Shown here one piece after another: positions 1 through 5,446 of a stretch of DNA of 6,234 bases. The position numbers were made by a program, and so were the translations under genes. This stretch comes from Chlorobiota bacterium (GTDB taxonomy: Bacteria > Bacteroidota > Ignavibacteria > SZUA-365 > JAADGX01). The stretch spans positions 1 through 6,234 of the forward strand of contig JAADGX010000213.1 of the NCBI GenBank assembly GCA_013152135.1, given 5' to 3'. The notes beneath the pieces are model-generated. The model was given only the letters and a program-made list of their open reading frames with translations, was not told where the DNA came from and searched no databases. Position 1 is the first letter of the stretch. Every line of letters begins with the position of its first letter.

Positions 1-305
1 GTGATATACGATTTATCGAGAGGATCGTGGGCTGTAAGATTCCAGAAGCCTCTCACATCGGGTTCATCATGGCAATCAACGCATACTTCCGGTTTGGGCA
101 CGAGATTGTCTTTTGCGGAAATACTCTCCGTTGCTTCGTGACAGGTCGTACACTCCACCTCGTTGTCGACATGCGTCTTGTGAGAAAACCTTATGTGACC
201 GTCCGAGCCGAAAAGATCATCCGGACCCTGGGCCAAACCGAGTACCATCACGCAGGCAACGAGAATTGCAGCGAAAGATACGTACAATCGTATGTGAAGC
301 ATCAT
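1..305 (-). CDS. Small secreted multihaem cytochrome c (c3/c7-like), 3' end outside the window
   Basis: The visible 101 residues start with a hydrophobic signal (about residues 7-25, charged only by R6) and carry two haem c motifs, CTTCH (52-56) and CVDCH (75-79). The stretch IRFSHKTHV (38-46) before the first motif is the H-x2-H pattern of cytochrome c3/c7-type domains, where such histidines are distal haem ligands; H37 and H93 are further candidates. Inferred role: periplasmic electron carrier. The start is ATG at 305 (a second ATG follows directly), 7 bases after AAAGGAGG, and it overlaps the stop of the upstream barrel gene as ATGA, which suggests translational coupling. L15-V-A-C18 matches a lipobox, but it lies inside the hydrophobic core with more hydrophobic residues after it, so ordinary signal cleavage looks more likely. 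More haem motifs may lie beyond the left edge, so the final haem count is unknown. Confidence 0.88.
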   Translation of the reverse strand, partial: MMLHIRLYVSFAAILVACVMVLGLAQGPDDLFGSDGHIRFSHKTHVDNEVECTTCHEATESISAKDNLVPKPEVCVDCHDEPDVRGFWNLTAHDPLDKSYI

Positions 306-1603
306 TGCGCCCCCTCCTTTATCGATGAGAAGGTGTTCGCGAACCAGTAATTAACACGGGCGAACACGCGCATGTCCGATGAGTAAATCCGGTTTGTCAG
401 GTACTGGCCTTGAACATCCATGGAAATCATCTTCCAGGGTCGAATTGTTAAACCACCGGAAAGAGCCAAGGTTGATAGCTTTTCGATGCCATCTGCCAGC
501 GCGTAACGCGAATACGCCGCTCCCAGGTTGGGAACCAGCTTTCCATCAAGAATCGGGTATCGAAAACGACCGCTGAATCCATCCAGTTCGCCATCATAGC
601 TCAAGTCCTTGGTATAGCTGAAAGTCAGGTAGCGGCATGAAACACCGGTTATCACCCGCATTCCAAAATCATCTTCGTACACGACGCCGGAGTATCGGAA
701 TAGAAGGTTCAAATTCTCATTTATGGCGTAATCTGCGCCAACCACGAATTCCCCAGTAGCACTTCGTTCCAGCAAACTGAAATAGGAGTTATACGCGATT
801 TGGCTCTTCCGGTAATATCCTTCGGCGACCAGTCCCAGCACCGGAGAAATCTGATACCGGGAGGTTAATTCCAAACGCGACAAGTCTTCGAAATTGAAAT
901 CATAGTCGACTCTTCCGAACAACCAAAGTTCTCTCGTCGCGTAATCACCGCTGAAACTCAGGTACTGATTCGCGCGCGAGCCATAATCGATCATGGTCGG
1001 AACGAGACCCATGTTCACGTCGTAGCGAAAGGCCTCGTACGGTTTGGACTCACGGTGGCGATTCATGTAACTGAGGCTCAGATGCGCGCGAGAAGAGAGC
1101 TGGTAAAGCAAATGACCGCCGACCTGGAAATTGTCTCCCAGATTATTGAAGAAATCCGTTCTCAAATCGGCTGGAGCCAAGCCCCCGCCATACACCATGA
1201 GTCGTAATTTCGAAGAAGGAGCGGCTTGCAGTTTTACACCGTCCACTGTTCCATAGTTGACACCGGCATAAACCTGCTGCCGTCCCAGGCGAATATCCAC
1301 CAATCCTGCAACGTCGCGCATATCCACGTACGTGTTGAACATCTTCAACCGGGGGTCGCCGGACATCTTGTTTCGAAAATCCGATGAACCCTGGAGATAC
1401 GTGTGAAACGATACGGAACCCGTTCCAAAATTCACCTGGACGTTTTCATACCCTCGTAAATACTGCGTTCCCCCAACAGCAGTATCCTGTCGTTCCCATC
1501 CATAGAAAGACGTGGATAGCTTGCCATCGAGGACCTGGCCACTGAGTGGGACATGCAGTCCAAACAAGAGCAGAAAGACCATCCCGGTTCGGACAAGTTT
1601 CAT
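302..1603 (-). CDS. Outer-membrane beta-barrel (porin-like) protein in a cytochrome cluster
   Basis: A 433-residue protein with a Sec signal (charged MKLVR, hydrophobic core about 7-20, likely cleavage near LSG-Q at 22/23). The rest is rich in aromatic residues and glycine, with alternating polar/hydrophobic stretches typical of transmembrane beta-strands separated by short turns, for example VDIRLGRQQVYAG and VFARVNYWF. There is one cysteine, no haem motif and no plug or TonB-box signature. It is much shorter than MtrB/PioB-type barrels, and I see no N-terminal CXXC typical of MtrB. By position between cytochrome genes it may be the barrel of a porin-cytochrome conduit, but a plain porin is equally compatible. 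The frame is open back to an ATG at 1654, but that ATG directly abuts its SD-like GGAGG; the ATG at 1603 has AGGGAG (1616-1611) with a 7-base spacer and begins a proper signal peptide. The C terminus ends in IKEGAQ and not in a terminal aromatic residue, which is atypical for a BAM signal. Confidence 0.8.
   Translation of the reverse strand: MKLVRTGMVFLLLFGLHVPLSGQVLDGKLSTSFYGWERQDTAVGGTQYLRGYENVQVNFGTGSVSFHTYLQGSSDFRNKMSGDPRLKMFNTYVDMRDVAGLVDIRLGRQQVYAGVNYGTVDGVKLQAAPSSKLRLMVYGGGLAPADLRTDFFNNLGDNFQVGGHLLYQLSSRAHLSLSYMNRHRESKPYEAFRYDVNMGLVPTMIDYGSRANQYLSFSGDYATRELWLFGRVDYDFNFEDLSRLELTSRYQISPVLGLVAEGYYRKSQIAYNSYFSLLERSATGEFVVGADYAINENLNLLFRYSGVVYEDDFGMRVITGVSCRYLTFSYTKDLSYDGELDGFSGRFRYPILDGKLVPNLGAAYSRYALADGIEKLSTLALSGGLTIRPWKMISMDVQGQYLTNRIYSSDMRVFARVNYWFANTFSSIKEGAQ
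313..320 (-). promoter_or_regulatory. Strong Shine-Dalgarno for the terminal cytochrome, inside the barrel gene
   Basis: AAAGGAGG on the minus strand lies 7 bases before ATG at 305 and within the last codons of the barrel gene. Together with the ATGA stop/start overlap it fixes the start of the small cytochrome and supports coupled translation of the two proteins. Confidence 0.75.
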
Positions 1604-1678
1604 CGCAATACTCCCTAAAGTAATTGATTGTGCCAAAGTAAGATACGTGATCATCCTCCCTGCCGCACGCTCAGCGGA

Positions 1679-1701
1679 ATTGTCATCGATGGGATGTCAA
1701 T
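1679..1701. promoter_or_regulatory. Imperfect dyad upstream of the barrel gene, possible operator
   Basis: On the plus strand, ATTGTCATC and GATGTCAAT flank a 5-base spacer, a near-perfect inverted repeat with one mismatch per half-site. On the minus strand it contains TTGACA (1700-1695), a perfect -35 hexamer, but the position 17 bases downstream reads CCGCTG, so no -10 partner is visible. It lies in the 138-bp gap between the Cys-rich gene and the barrel gene. Its position suits a regulator site, but its function is only a guess. Confidence 0.2.
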
Positions 1702-1741
1702 CCCGCGTTCATTCGAACTGATTCACACCTGGCGCGCCCGG

Positions 1742-2074
1742 TCATGATACCTTTCGAAAAGGGACATCCTGAATGGCTTCAACGATCAGGGCATAATAGC
1801 GATCAAGAACGCACGCGCTTTCGTCGCGGAATACGCACTCGTTTTCCCCTCCGGGGGAACAGGAAGCACAAACGACGTCGCGGAATTGCACCAGGTAGTC
1901 TTCAAGAATTGCACTCCGGGTCCGGTTGACAATGTCAACGATCCGGGGAAGATATTTCCGAACAATGCATGGATCGCCACCGTGTACGGTGCACTCTCCT
2001 TCTTCATTCATCTCCATGCAGATCACACATACACGGTTGTGAATAGCTTCAAAATACGGATTCAGTTCGGCCAT
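1742..2074 (-). CDS. Small cytoplasmic protein with two tandem Cys4 modules, function unknown
   Basis: A 110-residue protein with no signal peptide or membrane segment. It holds two copies of one module: C16-x2-C19-x8-C28-x7-C36 and C69-x2-C72-x7-C80-x7-C88. Each is preceded by a valine-rich turn (RVC, VVC) and followed by a helix of the form RKYLPRIVDIV (39-49) or DRYYALIVEAI (91-101), so the repeat period is about 53 residues. Four cysteines per module suggest binding of zinc or an iron-sulfur cluster. The residues around the cysteines are acidic and not basic, which argues against nucleic-acid binding. It is not a cytochrome, as no CXXCH is present. It sits between a secreted cytochrome gene and the barrel gene, so a role in regulation, redox sensing or assembly of the cytochromes can be imagined, but none is shown. 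ATG at 2074 is the only reasonable start (an in-frame stop lies within the upstream hairpin); no Shine-Dalgarno is visible. Confidence 0.75.
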   Translation of the reverse strand: MAELNPYFEAIHNRVCVICMEMNEEGECTVHGGDPCIVRKYLPRIVDIVNRTRSAILEDYLVQFRDVVCASCSPGGENECVFRDESACVLDRYYALIVEAIQDVPFRKVS

Positions 2075-2087
2075 GCGAAATACCGGT

Positions 2088-2120
2088 GCAAAATAAAACC
2101 GGGGTCACGTGGACCCCGGT
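2088..2120 (-). terminator. Rho-independent terminator after the c554-like cytochrome gene
   Basis: On the minus strand a perfect 9-bp GC-rich stem, ACCGGGGTC and GACCCCGGT, closes a 5-base loop and is followed at once by TTTTATTTTG. There is no T-tract on the plus-strand side, so it acts leftward only. It starts 18 bases after the cytochrome stop codon and ends 14 bases before the ATG of the Cys-rich gene, so downstream genes depend on read-through or on a promoter I cannot identify. Confidence 0.85.
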
Positions 2121-2138
2121 ATGACGCTGCGATGAAAA

Positions 2139-2705
2139 TTACTTCTTCGGCATCGGATGTTTGATTTTCGACCAGAATTTGTTCAGATCGAATTCCTTGT
2201 AGCTCGGGCTGTTCTTGTTATGGCACTTCACGCAAAGGTCTTTGGCGGCACCATTGGATACACTTGGAACAGTAAAGCATGCTTCCTTGGCCTTGTCTTT
2301 CTTGTCTTTCTTGTTATGGAGGCTTTTGTACGCGCTGCCGGGACCATGGCAGGCTTCACAGGTGATGCCATCTTCCTTTTTGAACTTCTTGCCGAATTGG
2401 GCACCGTCAACATTGTATCCCGTGACGTGACACGAAAGGCATTCTTTGGTTTCCGCAGCAGGCTTGTCCGATCCGCGCTTTTTGGCAATCTTGTCCGCCT
2501 CGGCAGTCTGAAGCGTCTTGAAAGCTTCAGCATGTTTGCTTCCTGCCCATACCGCATATTGATTGCCTCGTTTCTTGCTCTTGTGGCATGTCTTGCAGGT
2601 CTTTACTCCAACATACTTGCAATCTTTTCCTCCACCCGAAGGAACCGCAATCGACATGCTGAAAACCAGCGACGCGGTAATAACAAAGAACAGGATGTTT
2701 TTCAT
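2139..2705 (-). CDS. Secreted tetrahaem cytochrome c, cytochrome c554-like
   Basis: A 188-residue protein with a Sec signal (hydrophobic 4-19, cleavage likely after SIA at 20), then four haem c motifs: CKTCH (37-41), CLSCH (89-93), CEACH (116-120) and CVKCH (158-162). The segment YVGVKTCKTCH followed by W53-A-G-S-K-H58-A-x-A-F resembles the start of cytochrome c554-type domains, where this later histidine is a distal ligand. Only three histidines lie outside the motifs (H58, H130, H183) for four haems, the ratio known for Nitrosomonas c554, in which one haem is five-coordinate. The mature protein is very lysine-rich (for example KKDKKDKAK), suited to binding acidic redox partners. Inferred role: soluble periplasmic carrier, perhaps with one open reactive haem. 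The frame is open to an ATG at 2738, but ATG at 2705 has AAGGAG (2717-2712) with a 6-base spacer and starts the signal peptide. An 80-bp gap separates it from the 18-haem gene upstream. Confidence 0.88.
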   Translation of the reverse strand: MKNILFFVITASLVFSMSIAVPSGGGKDCKYVGVKTCKTCHKSKKRGNQYAVWAGSKHAEAFKTLQTAEADKIAKKRGSDKPAAETKECLSCHVTGYNVDGAQFGKKFKKEDGITCEACHGPGSAYKSLHNKKDKKDKAKEACFTVPSVSNGAAKDLCVKCHNKNSPSYKEFDLNKFWSKIKHPMPKK

Positions 2706-2711
2706 AATGAA

Positions 2712-2717
2712 CTCCTT
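2712..2717 (-). promoter_or_regulatory. Shine-Dalgarno deciding the start of the c554-like cytochrome
   Basis: AAGGAG on the minus strand, 6 bases before ATG at 2705, selects this start over the in-frame ATG 33 bases upstream, which would add a non-signal-like extension. Confidence 0.7.
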
Positions 2718-2785
2718 GTTTGTTGATACGTGGGACATAGAATCGATCTATGAAGAATCAGAGTTTCGTACTGGCTTGTATCGGA

Positions 2786-4882
2786 TCAACTACCTGAAAG
2801 TTCCTTCATTCGCGCAATCAGCTTTTCCGCCTGTGATGAGAAGTAATCGGGGTTATGCGCTCCTCGGCTCCGGTCATTCGCAAAGGTCGTCAACACTTTT
2901 TCCGCATCGGCGATAACGCGCGCGTACTTCTGCGCATCTTTCTTCTTTAAGGAAGTTAATATCTGGCGGAGTTTTTTCATAGCGCCCTGCACCTCATCTT
3001 GCCAATCATGCAGAACATCTCCGTACCCTTCATCATGACACTTGGCGCATGTAAACCCGGTCGCCCGAATAACCTTTCCTTTTTCCGTCAGGTGACAGTC
3101 TTCGCACGAGAGACCGGCCTCCGACTTCATCGAAGGCTCCTGTGGATCCGCTACATTGCCCGAAAATACCGCAACCTGTGTCTGGTGACACGTAGCACAT
3201 TTTATTCCCGTTTGAGAAGGAAAGGCTTTATGATGACAATTCATGCAATCCTCCCGACGCAATATCAACTCCCCGTGCTTACGCCGATTGGAGTGACAGG
3301 TCGAGCATGGAATTTTCTTTTCGTACACGTGTTTCTTGTGCGGGAACATCAATCCGTATTTCTCTTTGCTGATCGTGATGATGCCCGTATGACAAGAAAC
3401 GCAGGCTGACGGAATCGTCTGCTCCAGGTTCATCAGCTTCGGAAACCGGAGTTTCACGCGCGCCAGATCCGCCGCTTTTTTCAAATCGTTGTAAGCGGAA
3501 ATCATCAGGCTGTTGCTGTACTGGATATTATGGATGCTCTTTCCCCATCGCACCAGTTCAATATTATTTTTCGCGTTCGAGATCAAATGCTGCACTTCCG
3601 CATTGCCGCGAGCGCGCACACGCGATGTAACCATGCGGTACACCTTATCCAAAACCCGCATCTGGGACTTGGCCGCCGTGGTCCATTCCTGCAGCAACCG
3701 CTGGTACCCTGAGCCGTGACAGTGGTCGCATGATGATCCGCTTGCCTTATACGTCTCCGTGTGATTCACCATATTCTCCGTGTGGAAAATATGGCACCCT
3801 CGACAATTGATGCCCGCCTCGTGCATAGGATTGGGCATGCTTTTAACATCTTCTCCGCCCGTCCCGGCAAAGAGTTTGACCTGTCCTTCGTGTGTTCCCG
3901 GGTGGCAGGAGTTACAGTCCGGCGGCTGTGACGGATCGACTTTCTTCACCCTGTGAACTATGGGGAAGTGGCAGTTTTCGCACTCGATCTTGTTTTCCGT
4001 GATATGCTTTTCATGGATCAGTGTGTGGTCGTCGTATCGTTCGAGCCGCTCATCTTCAAAGTGACATTTGAAACATTGGGTTTTCGGTACCTCTCCTTCA
4101 CCACTGATAACGTTGGTATGACATTCATAACATCCCAGGTCGCGTTTGATAACCGAAGTATGGTCGTAGCGAAATTCCTTCCGCACCGACTCCGGCACTT
4201 TTTTCCAGTTATGGCACGTCTTGCAATTGGACATGCGCTTCAATTGCGCGCGTTCTTTTTTACGGAAGAGGACTTGCTCGGTCTTGTACTTGTAGTCGTA
4301 TATCGGATTCAGCGTCGGATCCTTCTTGAAATGACAAAGGAAGCATGTACTTTCCGTTACCGTTATGTGTTCTCCCTGGACTATCTGCGAATGGCAGCTC
4401 GTACATCGGAGTTTCTTGCCGCGACGCATCTGCTCCAGGTGAGGACGATGGTTGAAATGCACACCCTTGAAGGTCACATCCCCGTGCAGAAGACGTTCCC
4501 GGTGACAACCACTTTGAAGACAACTGGCATCGGGAATTTCCGCCCACGGTTTGCTCTTCCTGTACGCCTGTGAAACGTACTTCACAACCTGCACCAGGCC
4601 TTCCAGTTTTCCTCGCACCGTCCCCGCCAGTCCCGGTTCAAAGTGGCATTTGACGCACGATACGTTGTTGTGAGCCGACTGGCGCCAGGAATTGTAAAAC
4701 GTCTCCATGTAGTGGCACGTTGGACAGAATTGTGGCCGCGAAGTAAACTCCGCCGATGCGCCAACGAGAATGAGGAGAAGAATAAGGATGGTGAAAAAGT
4801 ATTTCAGAAACCGCGCTGGTCTCCGGCCGTGCCGGTACCAGTTCCGGACACGATTAATCCTGTGAATCAATATTTCTTTCAA
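2786..4882 (-). CDS. Membrane-anchored 18-haem cytochrome c with NapC/NirT-type N terminus
   Basis: A 698-residue protein: basic cytoplasmic tail (1-26), one membrane helix (about 27-45), then a large periplasmic part. Haem motifs begin at 53, 76, 121, 160, 180, 220, 251, 270, 301, 323, 360, 385, 494, 526, 546, 562, 593 and 612. Seventeen are CXXCH and one is CX4CH (CLQSGCH, 121-127). The opening CPTCHYM with the following SAHNNVSCVKCH is the NapC/NirT/NrfH pattern, in which the CXXCHxM methionine can serve the first haem and the domain oxidises quinol. More than 20 further histidines (for example H145/H148, H290/H293, H515/H518 in H-x2-H pairs) could supply distal ligands. Two helical segments (about 395-475 and 622-698), each after a CH-x2-GY-x6-W motif and each carrying HN-x2-Y, mark an internal duplication. 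Inferred role: electrons from menaquinol to periplasmic cytochromes. The start is TTG at 4882 (a second TTG at 4870); an in-frame TAA at 4960-4958 and the lack of any ATG or GTG in between exclude a longer form. No clear Shine-Dalgarno is visible. Confidence 0.9.
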   Translation of the reverse strand: MKEILIHRINRVRNWYRHGRRPARFLKYFFTILILLLILVGASAEFTSRPQFCPTCHYMETFYNSWRQSAHNNVSCVKCHFEPGLAGTVRGKLEGLVQVVKYVSQAYRKSKPWAEIPDASCLQSGCHRERLLHGDVTFKGVHFNHRPHLEQMRRGKKLRCTSCHSQIVQGEHITVTESTCFLCHFKKDPTLNPIYDYKYKTEQVLFRKKERAQLKRMSNCKTCHNWKKVPESVRKEFRYDHTSVIKRDLGCYECHTNVISGEGEVPKTQCFKCHFEDERLERYDDHTLIHEKHITENKIECENCHFPIVHRVKKVDPSQPPDCNSCHPGTHEGQVKLFAGTGGEDVKSMPNPMHEAGINCRGCHIFHTENMVNHTETYKASGSSCDHCHGSGYQRLLQEWTTAAKSQMRVLDKVYRMVTSRVRARGNAEVQHLISNAKNNIELVRWGKSIHNIQYSNSLMISAYNDLKKAADLARVKLRFPKLMNLEQTIPSACVSCHTGIITISKEKYGLMFPHKKHVYEKKIPCSTCHSNRRKHGELILRREDCMNCHHKAFPSQTGIKCATCHQTQVAVFSGNVADPQEPSMKSEAGLSCEDCHLTEKGKVIRATGFTCAKCHDEGYGDVLHDWQDEVQGAMKKLRQILTSLKKKDAQKYARVIADAEKVLTTFANDRSRGAHNPDYFSSQAEKLIARMKELSGS
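2789..3871 (-). repeat. Duplicated haem-plus-helix module within the 18-haem cytochrome
   Basis: Residues about 338-475 and 573-698 align in order. Each copy has a short F-x-G segment, then M followed within a few residues by EAG and C-x2-CH, then a second C-x2-CH with x2-GY-x6-W directly after it, a long charged helix, and finally G-x(0-3)-HN-x2-Y-x-S. Tryptophan to HN spacing is 51 residues in the first copy (W400, H451) and 49 in the second (W627, H676). The preceding haems (270/301 and 494/526, with H-x2-H before the second of each pair) also correspond, so the duplicated unit may span five or six haems. Confidence 0.65.
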
Positions 4883-5328
4883 TGTTTCGGAAGGGTTATT
4901 ATGGAAGATTTTGGAATGGAATTGGTAAGTTCGAGATGAACTCTGATTTTCGAATCGTTAGGAACCAAGAAAGTATGAGTAGCATATCTTGATAATTACA
5001 GAGTCATTACTCCAAAACGAAAATACACCACTACCGACTAAAATCAAAGGACACAATTTTTGCCCCCAGTCCCTTTTTCAGAAAAAGACAGTGTTTGTCA
5101 CGCGCACGGATGAGCATGGCGCGAAACACCCTCCGGCGCTCGCCACCCGTGATAGAAACAGGATCGTAGCATGAGTGCCTTCGGCGCGATCGTGCCAGCT
5201 TTCCCGTATTTGCGGACAACAGGTTCAAAAAGACCGCCGAACCGACGCGGGAGTCGCCATGCGTTCCATCAATACAGAAGATGCTTTCACGTACATGACA
5301 ATCAAGAACAGACGGTAATACAGTTTTG

Positions 5329-5382
5329 TATTTTCAAGAAATTAATATATTTTATACAATGATATCTTGTTCGTTGAAAATA
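5329..5382. repeat. Perfect 9-bp inverted repeat in the AT-rich promoter region
   Basis: TATTTTCAA (5329-5337) and TTGAAAATA (5374-5382) are exact reverse complements with 36 bases between them, so their centres lie 45 bp apart. The right arm ends one base before the TATAAT at 5384. This could be a pair of operator half-sites able to loop, or chance in AT-rich DNA. Confidence 0.3.
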
Positions 5383-5383
5383 T

Positions 5384-5389
5384 TATAAT
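5384..5389 (+). promoter_or_regulatory. Possible -10 element for the octahaem cytochrome gene
   Basis: TATAAT matches the sigma-70 -10 consensus and lies 57 bases before the start codon. The hexamer 17 bases upstream is GATATC, a poor -35, and no extended -10 TG is present, so an activator would be needed if this is the promoter. Confidence 0.35.
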
Positions 5390-5446
5390 CCTGCTTTTTT
5401 TCACCATAAAAATAATTTCTCTTATCAACCAATATCAGCACTGGAT

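Larger units (their letters stand above)
4883..5446. other. 564-bp divergent intergenic region, no convincing gene
   Basis: The region separates the leftward 18-haem gene from the rightward octahaem gene and must hold both promoters. About 5095-5290 is GC-richer and about 5319-5445 is strongly AT-rich. Open frames here are short, overlap in both strands, mostly begin at non-ATG codons and lack Shine-Dalgarno sequences, so I call no gene. A minus-strand frame (5228-5031) has a faint PilZ-like pattern, treated as a finding only. Weak structures include a bulged stem pairing GTGTTT (5091-5096) and CGCGC (5101-5105) with GCGCG/AAACAC (5119-5129), and a 15-bp dyad CTTTTTCAGAAAAAG at 5073-5087. I could not identify a reliable promoter for the leftward unit. 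Confidence 0.5.

Noticed and set aside
1621..1636. Sigma-54-like TTGGCAC on the minus strand upstream of the barrel gene
   Set aside because: The essential GC at -12 is replaced by TA at the right spacing, and it lies only 18-33 bases before the start codon.
1925..1939. Palindrome GTTGAC-AAT-GTCAAC resembling a regulator site
   Set aside because: It is in the middle of the Cys-rich coding sequence and not near a start. It is most simply explained by codons.
2157..2726. 189-codon hydrophobic plus-strand open frame
   Set aside because: It is antisense to the c554-like gene. Its hydrophobic look follows from reading lysine-rich codons in reverse (AAG becomes CTT).
2736..2752. Small hairpin CATAGA/TCTATG between the 18-haem and c554-like genes
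   Set aside because: It has a 6-bp AT-rich stem with no T-tract on either side, so it is not a terminator. It is too weak to annotate as a structure.
3953..4573. 206-codon plus-strand open frame
   Set aside because: It lies wholly antisense to the 18-haem cytochrome, whose haem motifs are intact throughout. The product shows no domain or composition pattern of its own.
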